Shown here: piece by piece, positions 1 through 7,241 of the stretch
Position numbering within the stretch: the first letter of the stretch is position 1
How the letters are laid out: every line of letters begins with the position of its first letter
NCBI GenBank assembly: GCA_036401895.1
Contig: DASWTW010000374.1
Span: forward strand, 1-18,969
Direction: 5' to 3'
Length of the DNA stretch: 18,969 nucleotides
Source of the DNA: LB3-1 sp036401895
GTDB taxonomy: Bacteria > Chloroflexota > Chloroflexia > Chloroflexales > Kallotenuaceae
Translations under genes and position numbers: made by a program
The notes under the pieces: model-generated
Database searches by the model: none
What the model was told of the DNA's origin: nothing
The model's input: the letters and a program-made list of their open reading frames with translations, nothing else

Positions 1-993
1 GTAGATACTGTACGAGCGCACGCCGAGCCAGCGCGCGATCTGTCGATCCAGCAGCCAGCCGAGATGAGCGCGTGGATGCACCGCGACGGCGATCAGCACA
101 GCCGTCGTGATCGAGACGGCCGCGAAGCCGCCGCGATACAGGCCCGGCTGGTAGGCGTTGATGCGCAGGCAGTACCAGACCAGCGCAGCCAGCGCGCCGA
201 GCCCGATCAGATCTAGGATCGGCGGCACGAACCAGCTAACCCGCGACTGCCGATCCCCGCTGGGAATCCAGACGCACGCCAGCGCCGCGCCGATCAGCAG
301 CCCGCCAGCGCGGGTATCAGTGCCGTAGTACACCCGCGAAGGATCGCCCGTGAGCTGGTAGAGGATCGCCATTAGCAGCGCCGAGACCACCGCGCCGATG
401 AGCATGCCGCGCAGCAATTTAGCGCCGGTCCAGCGCCGCAGCCCAAAGGCCAGCAGCGGCGGCCACAGCAGATAGAACTGCTCCTCGACCGCCAGCGACC
501 ACAGGTGCTGGAGCAGCGAGGGACGGCCCATCGTGGCGAAGTAGGATTTCTGGCTCAGAATAAAATGCCAGTTGGTGATATACGCAAACGACGCCAGCGC
601 ATCGCCGCGCAGCAGCGCGACCTCGTCCGGCAGCACCAGCACAGCGTAGGCCAGCGTCACGACGATCAGCACAAACAGCGCCGGGAGCAGCCGACGCGCA
701 CGCCGCAGCCAGAACGCGGCGAGATCGATCCGGCCGTGCTGCCGCCACTCTCCCAGCAGCAGCGCCGTGATCAGATAGCCGCTGATCACGAAAAAGATCT
801 CGACGCCCAGAAACCCACCCGGCAGTACGGCCCAGATGTCGCTGGCGTGGTAGAGCAAAACCACGAGCACCGCAAAGGCACGCAGCCCATCCAGGCCGGG
901 CAGATACGAGACATGCGCGTTGCGTGTCGGTCGGCGATCGATGATTGGCTGGGTGCGGCGGTGGAACCCAGGTTGTGAGTGGTCAGTGTACAT
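1..993 (-). CDS. Membrane acyltransferase (acyltransferase family 3, OafA/YrhL-like), 3' end outside window
   Basis: Integral membrane O-acyltransferase of the acyltransferase-3 family, which transfers acyl groups (often acetyl) to surface polysaccharides, lipids or antibiotics. The minus strand reads continuously for 331 codons and runs off the left edge. Near the N-terminus it has the family hallmark LPGLDGLRAFAVLVVLLYH (residues 31-49, ending in the conserved His), then GGFLGVEIFFVISGYLIT (59-76), FWLRRARRLLPAL (94-106) and HLWSLAVEEQFYLLWP (163-178). Several hydrophobic spans follow. The ATG at 993 is the assumed start; another in-frame ATG at 1047 is possible, and neither has a strong ribosome binding site. 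Whether a C-terminal SGNH domain follows cannot be seen. It diverges from the lipoprotein gene at 1181. The acceptor substrate is unknown. Confidence 0.9.
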   Translation of the reverse strand, partial: MYTDHSQPGFHRRTQPIIDRRPTRNAHVSYLPGLDGLRAFAVLVVLLYHASDIWAVLPGGFLGVEIFFVISGYLITALLLGEWRQHGRIDLAAFWLRRARRLLPALFVLIVVTLAYAVLVLPDEVALLRGDALASFAYITNWHFILSQKSYFATMGRPSLLQHLWSLAVEEQFYLLWPPLLAFGLRRWTGAKLLRGMLIGAVVSALLMAILYQLTGDPSRVYYGTDTRAGGLLIGAALACVWIPSGDRQSRVSWFVPPILDLIGLGALAALVWYCLRINAYQPGLYRGGFAAVSITTAVLIAVAVHPRAHLGWLLDRQIARWLGVRSYSIY

Positions 994-1180
994 GCGCTTG
1001 TTGCTTGTGTCCGATTGTACGACGATGGGGAGTGCGAACACGTCCATAGTACACTACTTTGCGGACATTGCCAGCGGGCTCACCGTGGAACTTTCCGGCT
1101 GCTGCTCCGTACCAGGTGCATGGCAGATCATGATACACTCGCGGAAACTCCATCCGCAATCAATCTGGAAAGGACACCTC

Positions 1181-1681
1181 ATGAGCGGCGCACCAGCGGG
1201 ATTACCGGCCGGAGAATCGATTGTCGTGAGCAGCAGCCCAATGTTTGGACTGTTGCGTATGCGGGTGTTCCACCTGCGAGCGATCCTCGTCCTCGCCCTG
1301 CTGGCAAGCGTACTTGGCGCGTGTGGCACGGATCACGCAGCGATTCGGGAGCGGCTTGTCGGCACGTGGCGCTCCAACGCGGCTCGCGACTCGAACAGGA
1401 CGGCCTGGGGCTGGGAGTTTTTCGCCGATGGTACCGTCCGGCGCACGCTCTATAGCGAGGGTCGGCTGCCGACTCTCAGCATGAGCGGCAAATATACGGT
1501 GTTGGATACAGACACCCTCAGGCTCCAGTTTGAGGAGATCGGGACCGGGGCGGGAACGCCATTGAACTCATTTTCTGGCTCCACAACCACCACCTTTCAG
1601 GTAATCAGCCATACGTTGACGATCACAGAAACCTATCAGGGAGGATCTGGACCGATTCAGTATCACCGGGCTGATGAGTAA
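1181..1681 (+). CDS. Small predicted lipoprotein with lipocalin-like wording, function unknown
   Basis: A 166-residue reading frame with a hydrophobic N-terminal stretch ending in the lipobox VLGAC (Cys48 if the ATG at 1181 is used), so probably an outer-surface lipoprotein. The mature part starts with IRERLVGTWRSN and continues with short Thr/Gly-rich beta-strand-like segments (FADGTVRRTLYSEG, GKYTVLDTDTLRLQF). This resembles lipocalin-like 'L.G.W' small lipoproteins, but no family can be named with certainty. The start at 1181 has a good AAGGA six bases upstream. The in-frame ATGs at 1241 and 1259 would put the Cys at residue 28 or 22, a more usual signal-peptide length, but lack a clear ribosome binding site. 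The gene ends 11 bases before the convergent GH84 gene. Confidence 0.65.
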   Translation: MSGAPAGLPAGESIVVSSSPMFGLLRMRVFHLRAILVLALLASVLGACGTDHAAIRERLVGTWRSNAARDSNRTAWGWEFFADGTVRRTLYSEGRLPTLSMSGKYTVLDTDTLRLQFEEIGTGAGTPLNSFSGSTTTTFQVISHTLTITETYQGGSGPIQYHRADE

Positions 1682-1692
1682 AGGCTGTTGCG

Positions 1693-3159
1693 CTAGGAAG
1701 CCGGCGTAATGCCCGCCGCGCTGCTTTCGATCGTGCGCCAGGCGGGATCGATGTTGGGTGGTTCCAGCGACGAGGCCGTGCTCACTGTGTCGATGAGCGG
1801 CTGCTGGCGACACATGCGTAGATAGTGCCCGTGCTCCAGCCCGTAAAGCGCTAGCGGCAGCAGGTCGGCGCCGGCGATCTGCTTGGCCTGCCGTCTCACC
1901 TGCGCCAGCGACTCTTCCACAGTGCGCAGCTGCTGCTCGTAGGGCTGATCGTGCTCCAGCCGCTCAAGCAGCGTCAGCGAGTGCTTGCCGAGCCAGAGCC
2001 ACTCTTCCAGCGCCTCGATCCAGGGCAGCAGATTTTCGCGCAGCCGCAGGTTCGTCATGCGATATTTCAAAAAGTAACAGTGCTCGTCCAGGTCGTTGAG
2101 CTGCTGCCGGAGATGATTCACCGCCACGCTGCTGGTGGCAGCCGCGCCGTGCTTCAGATCAGCAAAGGCCGCCTCGGTAAGCTGTTTCAGAATCGAGGCA
2201 TCGTCGCGGGTGAGGCATGAGGCCAGCGCGTTCTCGGCGAACGCGCGCAGCGCCGTGAAGCTGCCGCTGCCGCCAAGCTCGTGGAGCGCACGGTCCCAGG
2301 CGCGCCACGGCTCATAGCTGTAAGGATCGGCGAAATACTCGGCGAAGGTCAGCAGCGCGATCTTCGAAGCCTCCGCCTGCAACATCAGGTTGACGACCAC
2401 GCCGCCGACGGCCTCGTGAAGCGCGGCATCGCGACCGCGAATCGGGCCGAGATGCAGGTTGGGACGCATCGCCAGATCGTTGACGGGGTAGTTGTCCCAG
2501 ATCAGCGGCTTGCGGCGCAGCGGCTCGGCAAAATCGCTGGCCTGCGCGGCCGTGATTGCGGGTGAGCAGATCTCGGGGCCGGTGTAGAAGACCGCGATCG
2601 CGGGATCGAGCTGCGCGCCGAGGTCGTACAGATAGCTGCCGAACGGAGCCGTGCCGTGGTAGTAGGTCGGGCACATGCTCAGACTACAGCCGGGATCGAG
2701 CGCTTGCAGCCAGGCCAGGAGCTGATTACAAACCTGGGCGTGCAGATTGCCGCCTTCCTGGCAGAGCGCGCAGTCCGTCGCCCGATGCGCTGTACATGCG
2801 ATGTCGTCGACCAGCAGGCTGAACGCGCGCACGCCGCAGAAATACAAACTGTGCAGCTTGGCGGTCAGCGCCGCAAAATCGTGCGCGGGATCGTAGTCGA
2901 TCGGCGAGATCGCATAGCAAAAGGTAACGCCAGCCTCACGCGCGATCATGGCCGTCTGCGCGAACTGCTCCATGATCTCGACGGGATAGGCTTCGCGCCA
3001 GCGCTGGCGGTGCTGCCGATCGTTTTTGGGCGCGTAGATGTACAGATTGTAATCATGCTGACCGATGAACCGGATCAGATCGGTGCGCTCGGGAAACGTG
3101 TAGAAAGGACCATAAAAGCCCTCGATCACGCCTCGGATCGGGAAGAGCTGACGCTGCAT
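1693..3159 (-). CDS. GH84 beta-N-acetylglucosaminidase (O-GlcNAcase family)
   Basis: Retaining hexosaminidase of glycoside hydrolase family 84, the family of human O-GlcNAcase and clostridial NagJ, which uses substrate-assisted catalysis on beta-linked GlcNAc. The 488-residue product opens directly with the catalytic domain: IRGVIEGFYGPFYTFPER near residues 8-25, NLYIYAPKND near 38-47, and the paired catalytic aspartates in SLLVDDI near 118-119. IWDNYPVND near 220-228 matches the conserved sugar-binding loop. The last third is helical, as in bacterial GH84 proteins. No signal peptide or extra lectin modules are present, unlike secreted NagJ, so a cytoplasmic role on GlcNAc-containing sugars or proteins is inferred. 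The start reads GTG-ATG; the ATG at 3159 is preferred because an AGGA lies nine bases upstream. The response regulator gene upstream is separated from it by a terminator. Confidence 0.9.
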   Translation of the reverse strand: MQRQLFPIRGVIEGFYGPFYTFPERTDLIRFIGQHDYNLYIYAPKNDRQHRQRWREAYPVEIMEQFAQTAMIAREAGVTFCYAISPIDYDPAHDFAALTAKLHSLYFCGVRAFSLLVDDIACTAHRATDCALCQEGGNLHAQVCNQLLAWLQALDPGCSLSMCPTYYHGTAPFGSYLYDLGAQLDPAIAVFYTGPEICSPAITAAQASDFAEPLRRKPLIWDNYPVNDLAMRPNLHLGPIRGRDAALHEAVGGVVVNLMLQAEASKIALLTFAEYFADPYSYEPWRAWDRALHELGGSGSFTALRAFAENALASCLTRDDASILKQLTEAAFADLKHGAAATSSVAVNHLRQQLNDLDEHCYFLKYRMTNLRLRENLLPWIEALEEWLWLGKHSLTLLERLEHDQPYEQQLRTVEESLAQVRRQAKQIAGADLLPLALYGLEHGHYLRMCRQQPLIDTVSTASSLEPPNIDPAWRTIESSAAGITPAS

Positions 3160-3232
3160 CACAGGTTGTCCTACTAGAGCGGATGAGTTGAGCCGACAAT
3201 CGAAGCGGGCTCGGAGGCGCTGAAAACACCAA

Positions 3233-3255
3233 ACCGCAGAGCACTTCTCTGCGGT
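3233..3255 (-). terminator. Rho-independent terminator after the response regulator gene
   Basis: A perfect 9-bp stem (ACCGCAGAG / CTCTGCGGT) with a 5-base loop. Read on the minus strand it is followed by the T-rich run TTTGGTGTTTT. It lies about 110 bases after the response regulator stop and before the GH84 start, so it probably uncouples the two minus-strand genes. Confidence 0.7.
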
Positions 3256-3364
3256 GAAAGGATCAAATCTGATCTACACAAGCTATGTATATACTCAACA
3301 CAGCATAATTTCAAGGGATCATTTAACGCGGTCGCAGCGCTATTGCTGGGCCAGAGTCGTAGGC

Positions 3365-3799
3365 TTAGACCGGCTCCCAGACCGGATCGCCCTGAAGAAT
3401 GCGCGTGATCTGCTTGATGAAGCGCAGTCGCTCGATAGGCTTGCCGATAAAGCCGTCGAAGCCCTCGTGGCGTGCGCGAGCGACGGTCTGCGGCGCGCAG
3501 TCCACCGTCAGTGCGACAATCTTGGGCGCGGCCTCGTCGCGGCCAAAGTGAGCGCGCAGCGCCTGATGAACCGCAAAGCCATCTTCATAGGGCAGGGCCA
3601 GATCGACGAGAACCAGGTCGGGATCGCAGGCGGGATTTTCGGTGAGAAAGGTCAGCAGCTGCTGGCCCGAGGCGCGGGCGGTGCAGATCGGCACGCCGAG
3701 ATCGGTGCGCAGAATATCTTGGAACACAAATAAATTATCCAGGTTATCTTCCACAAGTAAAACGGTTGCCTGCTGCGGCACGGTTGCGTGATAAGTCAT
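3365..3799 (-). CDS. Single-domain response regulator (CheY/DivK-like receiver only)
   Basis: A 144-residue protein made only of a receiver domain. It has the acidic pair in LLVEDN (E17, D18), the phosphoacceptor D66 in LVLVDLALPYEDG, the switch threonine T98 in IVALT and the invariant lysine K120 in FIGKPI. There is no output domain, so it would act by protein-protein contact or in a phosphorelay. No histidine kinase is encoded nearby, making it an orphan. The ATG at 3799 was chosen over a longer frame because AGGGAG lies seven bases upstream and the receiver fold begins soon after. It is followed by a terminator and then by the GH84 gene. Confidence 0.88.
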   Translation of the reverse strand: MTYHATVPQQATVLLVEDNLDNLFVFQDILRTDLGVPICTARASGQQLLTFLTENPACDPDLVLVDLALPYEDGFAVHQALRAHFGRDEAAPKIVALTVDCAPQTVARARHEGFDGFIGKPIERLRFIKQITRILQGDPVWEPV

Positions 3800-4257
3800 A
3801 CGATCGCTCCCTAAAGTAAGGCCCAAAGCATCGTGACGGTTAGGTCTGACGCTTTGGTGTTGCGCAACCCTGTGCGCTTGTTGAGTGTGCCAACAAGCGA
3901 TGAGGAGGTCATTTCACACATAAAGTGGGGGAAGTGTGTTAGATGGAGTCTTCAGGGTCCGGCTACCGGCTTGGATGGTCGCTCCAAACGTTTCTGCTCC
4001 TATAGTCGCGCTATGCTCGCAAGAGTCTGGGGGTTCCTGCGGCTATGTTTGTACACATGCACAAACATAGCGTTGGTATCTTTACCAGTACTGTGGCTGC
4101 CACATTACCGGACCCGTCCATATTTCGTACACGGTTGGAATAGTGCCCACTATACCGCGTAGTGTGTGATTTTGCTTGATCCCGGTTAGGTCTCTGGTAC
4201 GTACCGCCGGTACCACTTTGCCGACCAGGAGGTGGGATTAATCCGGACGTTATTGTG
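3800..4257. other. Intergenic region without a convincing gene
   Basis: About 460 bases between two minus-strand genes. Overlapping short frames on both strands have no recognisable domain and no supporting ribosome binding site. The region holds several dyads: CCAAAGC/GCTTTGG (3823-3829 and 3851-3857) just upstream of the response regulator, the perfect 11-bp inverted repeat at 4042-4071, CACTA/TAGTG near 4149-4165, and the cluster GGTACGTACC plus GGTACC at 4196-4214. Base composition looks less GC-rich than the flanking genes. Confidence 0.6.
4042..4071. repeat. Perfect 11-bp inverted repeat with 8-base loop
   Basis: GCTATGTTTGT (4042-4052) and ACAAACATAGC (4061-4071) are exact reverse complements separated by ACACATGC. 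No T-run follows on either strand, so it is not a standard terminator. It could be an operator, a processing hairpin or part of a small RNA. Confidence 0.75.
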
Positions 4258-4791
4258 TCAGGTGCTCTCACGCGGCTGCGCGTTGCGCATGCGAATGATC
4301 GAGAACTGGAGCGTCGAGGCGACAACCGCGTCGTAGAGCTTCCAGAGCGAGGGCATCACCCGCAGCTCGACATCGTGGCGCAGCAGCTCGCCGAGCAGAT
4401 CGTCGATGGCTGTAACGGCGCGTGGGAGCACCGGCGCGCGCGAAATATAGTAGCCCGCGCCCGCGTCGATCAGCGCAAAGCTCGCGCCGGGCAGCTCGTA
4501 GCAGTACAGCCGCTGGCTCTGCACCACCGGCAGCCAGCCCGCCTCAATCGCGACGATGTAGCTGGCGCTGCTGTAGCTCAGCAGCTGCGTCACATGCTCG
4601 GGGCTGCTCTCGGGCAGCGCATAAAACGTGATGCGGGGACAATCGCGTGGCAGCAGGTAGTTGTGCAGATGCTGCTCGTCGATCGCCCAGACCATCGAGC
4701 CGGTCTGAGTGGGATTTGGCCCTGGCGCTGGCCGTGGATCGAAGCGGGTAATGTCGGGTTGATCGCTGATGTGGAAAAGCGTGTCGGGCAT
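4258..4791 (-). CDS. DUF6886-like conserved protein, function unknown
   Basis: A 177-residue protein beginning LFHISDQPDITRFDPRP, followed by MVWAIDEQHLHNYLLPRDCPRITFYAL and YELPGASFALIDAGAGYYIS. This pattern (an N-terminal 'LFHFS..P.I..F.PR', then 'VWAID..H...Y..PRDCPR') matches from memory the conserved DUF6886 family of bacteria; its biochemical function is not known. No signal peptide or membrane segment is present, so it is probably cytosolic. The ATG at 4791 has GAGGA seven bases upstream. It diverges from the Mrr-like gene, and the 187 bases between the two hold an operator-like dyad at 4886-4902. Confidence 0.75.
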   Translation of the reverse strand: MPDTLFHISDQPDITRFDPRPAPGPNPTQTGSMVWAIDEQHLHNYLLPRDCPRITFYALPESSPEHVTQLLSYSSASYIVAIEAGWLPVVQSQRLYCYELPGASFALIDAGAGYYISRAPVLPRAVTAIDDLLGELLRHDVELRVMPSLWKLYDAVVASTLQFSIIRMRNAQPREST

Positions 4792-4885
4792 GGCAGGTCC
4801 TCACGTCTGACGAGCGGTTGTGTGGCTGTAGCTGTCACAGCCAGCTGGTATCTTACCTCAAGGGCAAGAAAAATCCTTCGATAGT

Positions 4886-4902
4886 TACTAACTAGGTTAG
4901 TA
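4886..4902. promoter_or_regulatory. Operator-like dyad in a divergent intergenic region
   Basis: TACTAAC and GTTAGTA are exact reverse complements around a 3-base spacer (TAG). The dyad lies between the divergent DUF6886-like and Mrr-like genes, 26 bases upstream of the proposed -35 of the latter. Binding by a dimeric regulator is an inference. Confidence 0.35.
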
Positions 4903-4927
4903 GGTCTTGCATCATCTTGCTCCTCCA

Positions 4928-4955
4928 TTGTCGACTCGTTCCATCCAACTATAAC
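4928..4955 (+). promoter_or_regulatory. Candidate sigma70-type promoter for the Mrr-like gene
   Basis: TTGTCG (-35, 4 of 6 consensus) and TATAAC (-10, 5 of 6) are separated by 16 bases. The -10 box lies 23 bases upstream of the GTG start, leaving a short leader that includes the GAAGGAG ribosome binding site at 4965-4971. Confidence 0.45.
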
Positions 4956-4978
4956 GTTAGCAGCGAAGGAGTGAACTT

Positions 4979-5953
4979 GTGTCAACCATGCTATCTTTAT
5001 GGTTTGTTTGGTTTCTGCTTGCCGGAGTTAGCCTGTTCTTTGCGGTAAAAAGCATGATTCGCTGGATCAGGACCTCAACTGCTGAAGAGGTCGAGTCTGC
5101 TATTGATCGCATGGGCAGTGAAACATTTACAGCCTATATTGCCAGGCTCTTTGCGGATCTGCGCTATCGGGTGCAGATCGTTGAGGACGGCCACGATTAC
5201 GGAGCAGATCTGATCCTGGAGCGCGAAGGCACGCGGATTGTGGTTCATGCCCGACGGCAAAGCGAGTACGTTGGTATGGTCGCCGTCCAACAAGTTGTTG
5301 CAGCCCAAGCGATGTATGCTTGCTCGGCAGCAATGGTTGTGACGAACAATCTCTACACACACTCGGCGCTGTATCTGGCTGAGGCCAATGGGGTTATGCT
5401 GTGGGATCGGCAGATCTTGTTGAGCGAGATTGCGCAGTGGCAAGCTCGACGGCGCTATAATAAGGTGCGGACACGCGCGTTATATCGCCGGAAGAGCCAC
5501 TCCGCCGGTTTGCTCGCCGGAGCGCTGCTGAGCATCGGTCTTGTCGGGTTTTGGCCGCAGGGGCTTTCTGCGTTGAAGCCGCAGCCATCGCCCCAGCCGC
5601 TCATCAATAGCCAGCTTCCTCAGCCAGCCGAACCGGGGCTGAGTGGTTTCGTGCCACCGCTTGAGTCAACCGCGATCATCGTGCCGGAGGCAAGCCCGGC
5701 TAGCGGAGCCTCAGCCGAGGAAAGAACGGCAGAGGCTGTGTGTGGTACGGCGATCGTGCAGGGCGTGGCGGCGCTGGCTATTCGCGAAGGTCCATCGCGG
5801 CAGTATCAGGTTGTTGGCGAAGTGCCGCAGGGCCGCAGAATCAAGCTGGTCTGTGAGCCGACAGTCAGCGCGGACGGCATCATCTGGCAGCGAGTTCATT
5901 ATGGTGGTCGGGGCTGGATGAGCCGCAAATATCTGCTGGCGGAGCAGCCTTAA
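4979..5953 (+). CDS. Membrane-anchored Mrr-like restriction-endonuclease-fold protein with C-terminal SH3b domain
   Basis: A 324-residue three-part protein. Residues 5-23 form a membrane segment. Residues about 36-155 match the Mrr_cat restriction endonuclease fold: GSETFTAYIARLFADLRYRV, the acidic GADLIL (D77), then VQQVVAAQAMYACSAAMVVTN and the family ending LAEANGVMLWDR. A second membrane segment lies at about 176-192, followed by a Pro-rich linker and an SH3b domain (255-321: ALAIREGPSRQYQVVGEVPQG, then WMSRKYL). Mrr enzymes cleave modified DNA with a D...(Q/E)xK site; here the last motif reads H90-A-R92, so nuclease activity is doubtful. With two membrane passes both domains should lie on the same side of the membrane, unless one segment does not cross. 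The GTG start at 4979 was chosen for GAAGGAG seven bases upstream; an in-frame ATG follows at 4988. Confidence 0.85.
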   Translation: MSTMLSLWFVWFLLAGVSLFFAVKSMIRWIRTSTAEEVESAIDRMGSETFTAYIARLFADLRYRVQIVEDGHDYGADLILEREGTRIVVHARRQSEYVGMVAVQQVVAAQAMYACSAAMVVTNNLYTHSALYLAEANGVMLWDRQILLSEIAQWQARRRYNKVRTRALYRRKSHSAGLLAGALLSIGLVGFWPQGLSALKPQPSPQPLINSQLPQPAEPGLSGFVPPLESTAIIVPEASPASGASAEERTAEAVCGTAIVQGVAALAIREGPSRQYQVVGEVPQGRRIKLVCEPTVSADGIIWQRVHYGGRGWMSRKYLLAEQP

Positions 5954-5958
5954 AAAGC

Positions 5959-5989
5959 AAGGAGACTGGTCAACTCGGCCAGTCTCCTT
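5959..5989. terminator. Bidirectional hairpin terminator between convergent genes
   Basis: A perfect 11-bp stem (AAGGAGACTGG / CCAGTCTCCTT) with a 9-base loop starts 5 bases after the Mrr-like stop and ends 22 bases before the end of the manganese catalase gene. The arms end in short A and T runs, suiting termination from either side. Confidence 0.75.
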
Positions 5990-6011
5990 ACCATATCTTG
6001 CAGCCGCCGGG

Positions 6012-6887
6012 CTAGTCAGTCAGCTTGTTGATCGCTTTTTGGATCAGCCCCGGTGCGCCGTCCTGCATCTGCTGGACCTGCGCAAAGCCGTCGGGTCGGG
6101 GCGGCGCCAGCTTCGGCTCCTGACCGAGCGGCACCGCGCGACGGATGTTAAACTCGCCCTTGCCGTCGAGCGATGGCCCGCTGTTGAAGCGGCCCTGTGG
6201 CGGTGCGATGCTGTCGACGCCGGTTGATACAAAGGCGTAGCTAAACTCGGTGTTTTCCTTGGCCTGCGGAAAACTGTTCGGGATCGGCAGCACACCCTCA
6301 TGGCCGCCCAGCTCTTCGATCACCGCCAGCCACTGCTGCTGGTGCATGGTGTCGCGGGCGATCAAGAATGACAGCATATCTTTCATGCCGGGATCGTCGG
6401 TCAGGTTGTAGAGCCGCGTCGCCAGCACACGGCCGGTTGACTCGGCGGCGACGTTGGCGTACATGTCGGCGGCGATGTTGCCGCTGGCGTACACATGCGA
6501 GCAGTCGAAGGGAACGCCTTCGCTGTTCGTGGGCGTGGCTGCCAGTCCAGCCGACAGATAATGCCGTGGGTTCATGCCGCCCAGCACAGCGCCGACCAGC
6601 GGATTTTTGGCCATCTCGTCTTGCAGATCGGTGGGCGCACCCTCAAGGTTCAGCGCCACAGCCGTCGAGAGCATCTCGATATGCGCGATCTCCTCGGTGC
6701 CGGTTTCCAGCAGCATATCGCGGTACTCCGTCGGGCCGCGCGAGCCCCAGGCCTGGAAGAGATATTGAAGCATAACCCGAATCTCACCTTCGACGCCGCC
6801 GATCGCCTGCTGAAGCATTCTAGCAAAGGCCGGATTGGGATTGTCGACGCGGACGGTGTACTGAAGATTCTTGTCGTGATAGAACAT
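6012..6887 (-). CDS. Manganese catalase (dinuclear Mn, ferritin-like fold)
   Basis: Haem-free catalase that splits hydrogen peroxide at a dimanganese site in a four-helix bundle. The 291-residue protein follows the family closely: MFYHDKNLQYTVRVDNPNP at the N-terminus, then QQAIGGVEGEIRVMLQYLFQ, TGTEEIAHIEML, AAESTGRVLATRLYNLTDDP and ARDTMHQQQWLAVIEELGG. All five expected metal ligands can be placed: E35, E66, H69, E149 and H182. Length is normal for the non-haem catalase family, and there is no signal peptide. GAGGGG lies four bases before the ATG. The gene is divergent from the siderophore uptake operon and shares its upstream region, fitting a Mn-based peroxide defence when iron is scarce; co-regulation is an inference. 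Confidence 0.95.
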   Translation of the reverse strand: MFYHDKNLQYTVRVDNPNPAFARMLQQAIGGVEGEIRVMLQYLFQAWGSRGPTEYRDMLLETGTEEIAHIEMLSTAVALNLEGAPTDLQDEMAKNPLVGAVLGGMNPRHYLSAGLAATPTNSEGVPFDCSHVYASGNIAADMYANVAAESTGRVLATRLYNLTDDPGMKDMLSFLIARDTMHQQQWLAVIEELGGHEGVLPIPNSFPQAKENTEFSYAFVSTGVDSIAPPQGRFNSGPSLDGKGEFNIRRAVPLGQEPKLAPPRPDGFAQVQQMQDGAPGLIQKAINKLTD

Positions 6888-6941
6888 AATTCCCCTCTTC
6901 TCTCCACAAGGTCAAGCCGATAGATCTGTGTGACTCGCTAC

Positions 6942-7040
6942 GTCTTGCTCCTCCTTTCGATCGTTCAGGTTTGAACACACAGAGGGGCGCCGTTAGCAAT
7001 TGGCGGACCAGTGAGTACTCATAAGTTGTGGGAGCAAGAC
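6942..7040. repeat. Long-range 10-bp inverted repeat in the presumed catalase leader
   Basis: GTCTTGCTCC (6942-6951) and GGAGCAAGAC (7031-7040) are exact reverse complements 79 bases apart. If the minus-strand promoter at 7165-7193 drives the catalase gene, both arms are in its untranslated leader and could close a structured domain about 55 bases before the start codon. Confidence 0.4.
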
Positions 7041-7164
7041 AAGAATTATGGTGGGGCTAAAGAAGATCTGAGGCCAGGCGCGCAGCCGGAAGCTGCGATA
7101 CCACACAAGAGTCATGGAGCCTCCGCTAGATTCTGGCAGACAATGTTTGGTTATGCGTGGACCA

Positions 7165-7193
7165 ATCGTAGCCGCGCCTGTCACGACTGTCAA
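7165..7193 (-). promoter_or_regulatory. Candidate minus-strand promoter, probably for manganese catalase
   Basis: On the minus strand, TTGACA (6 of 6 consensus, 7193-7188) is followed after 17 bases by TACGAT (4 of 6, 7170-7165). Transcription would start near 7158, giving a leader of about 270 bases before the catalase ATG. The -35 box sits nine bases from the first Fur-like box. Confidence 0.45.
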
Positions 7194-7201
7194 GTGTTTA
7201 G

Positions 7202-7220
7202 TGGAATGATAATCACTATC
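7202..7220. promoter_or_regulatory. Fur-box-like operator 1
   Basis: TGGAATGATAATCACTATC matches 15 of 19 positions of the classic Fur consensus GATAATGATAATCATTATC. Its place upstream of an iron-siderophore uptake operon supports Fe-dependent repression by a Fur-family regulator (inference). Confidence 0.7.
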
Positions 7221-7241
7221 GAACCAATCCTGATCAGGAAG

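Noticed and set aside
920..1180. N-terminal extension of the lipoprotein frame back to 920
   Set aside because: It would overlap the start of the divergent acyltransferase gene and put the signal peptide far inside the protein; the AAGGA before 1181 gives a better start.
4011..4325. Short frames on both strands in 3833-4325
   Set aside because: No ribosome binding site, no conserved motif and composition unlike neighbouring genes; treated as non-coding.
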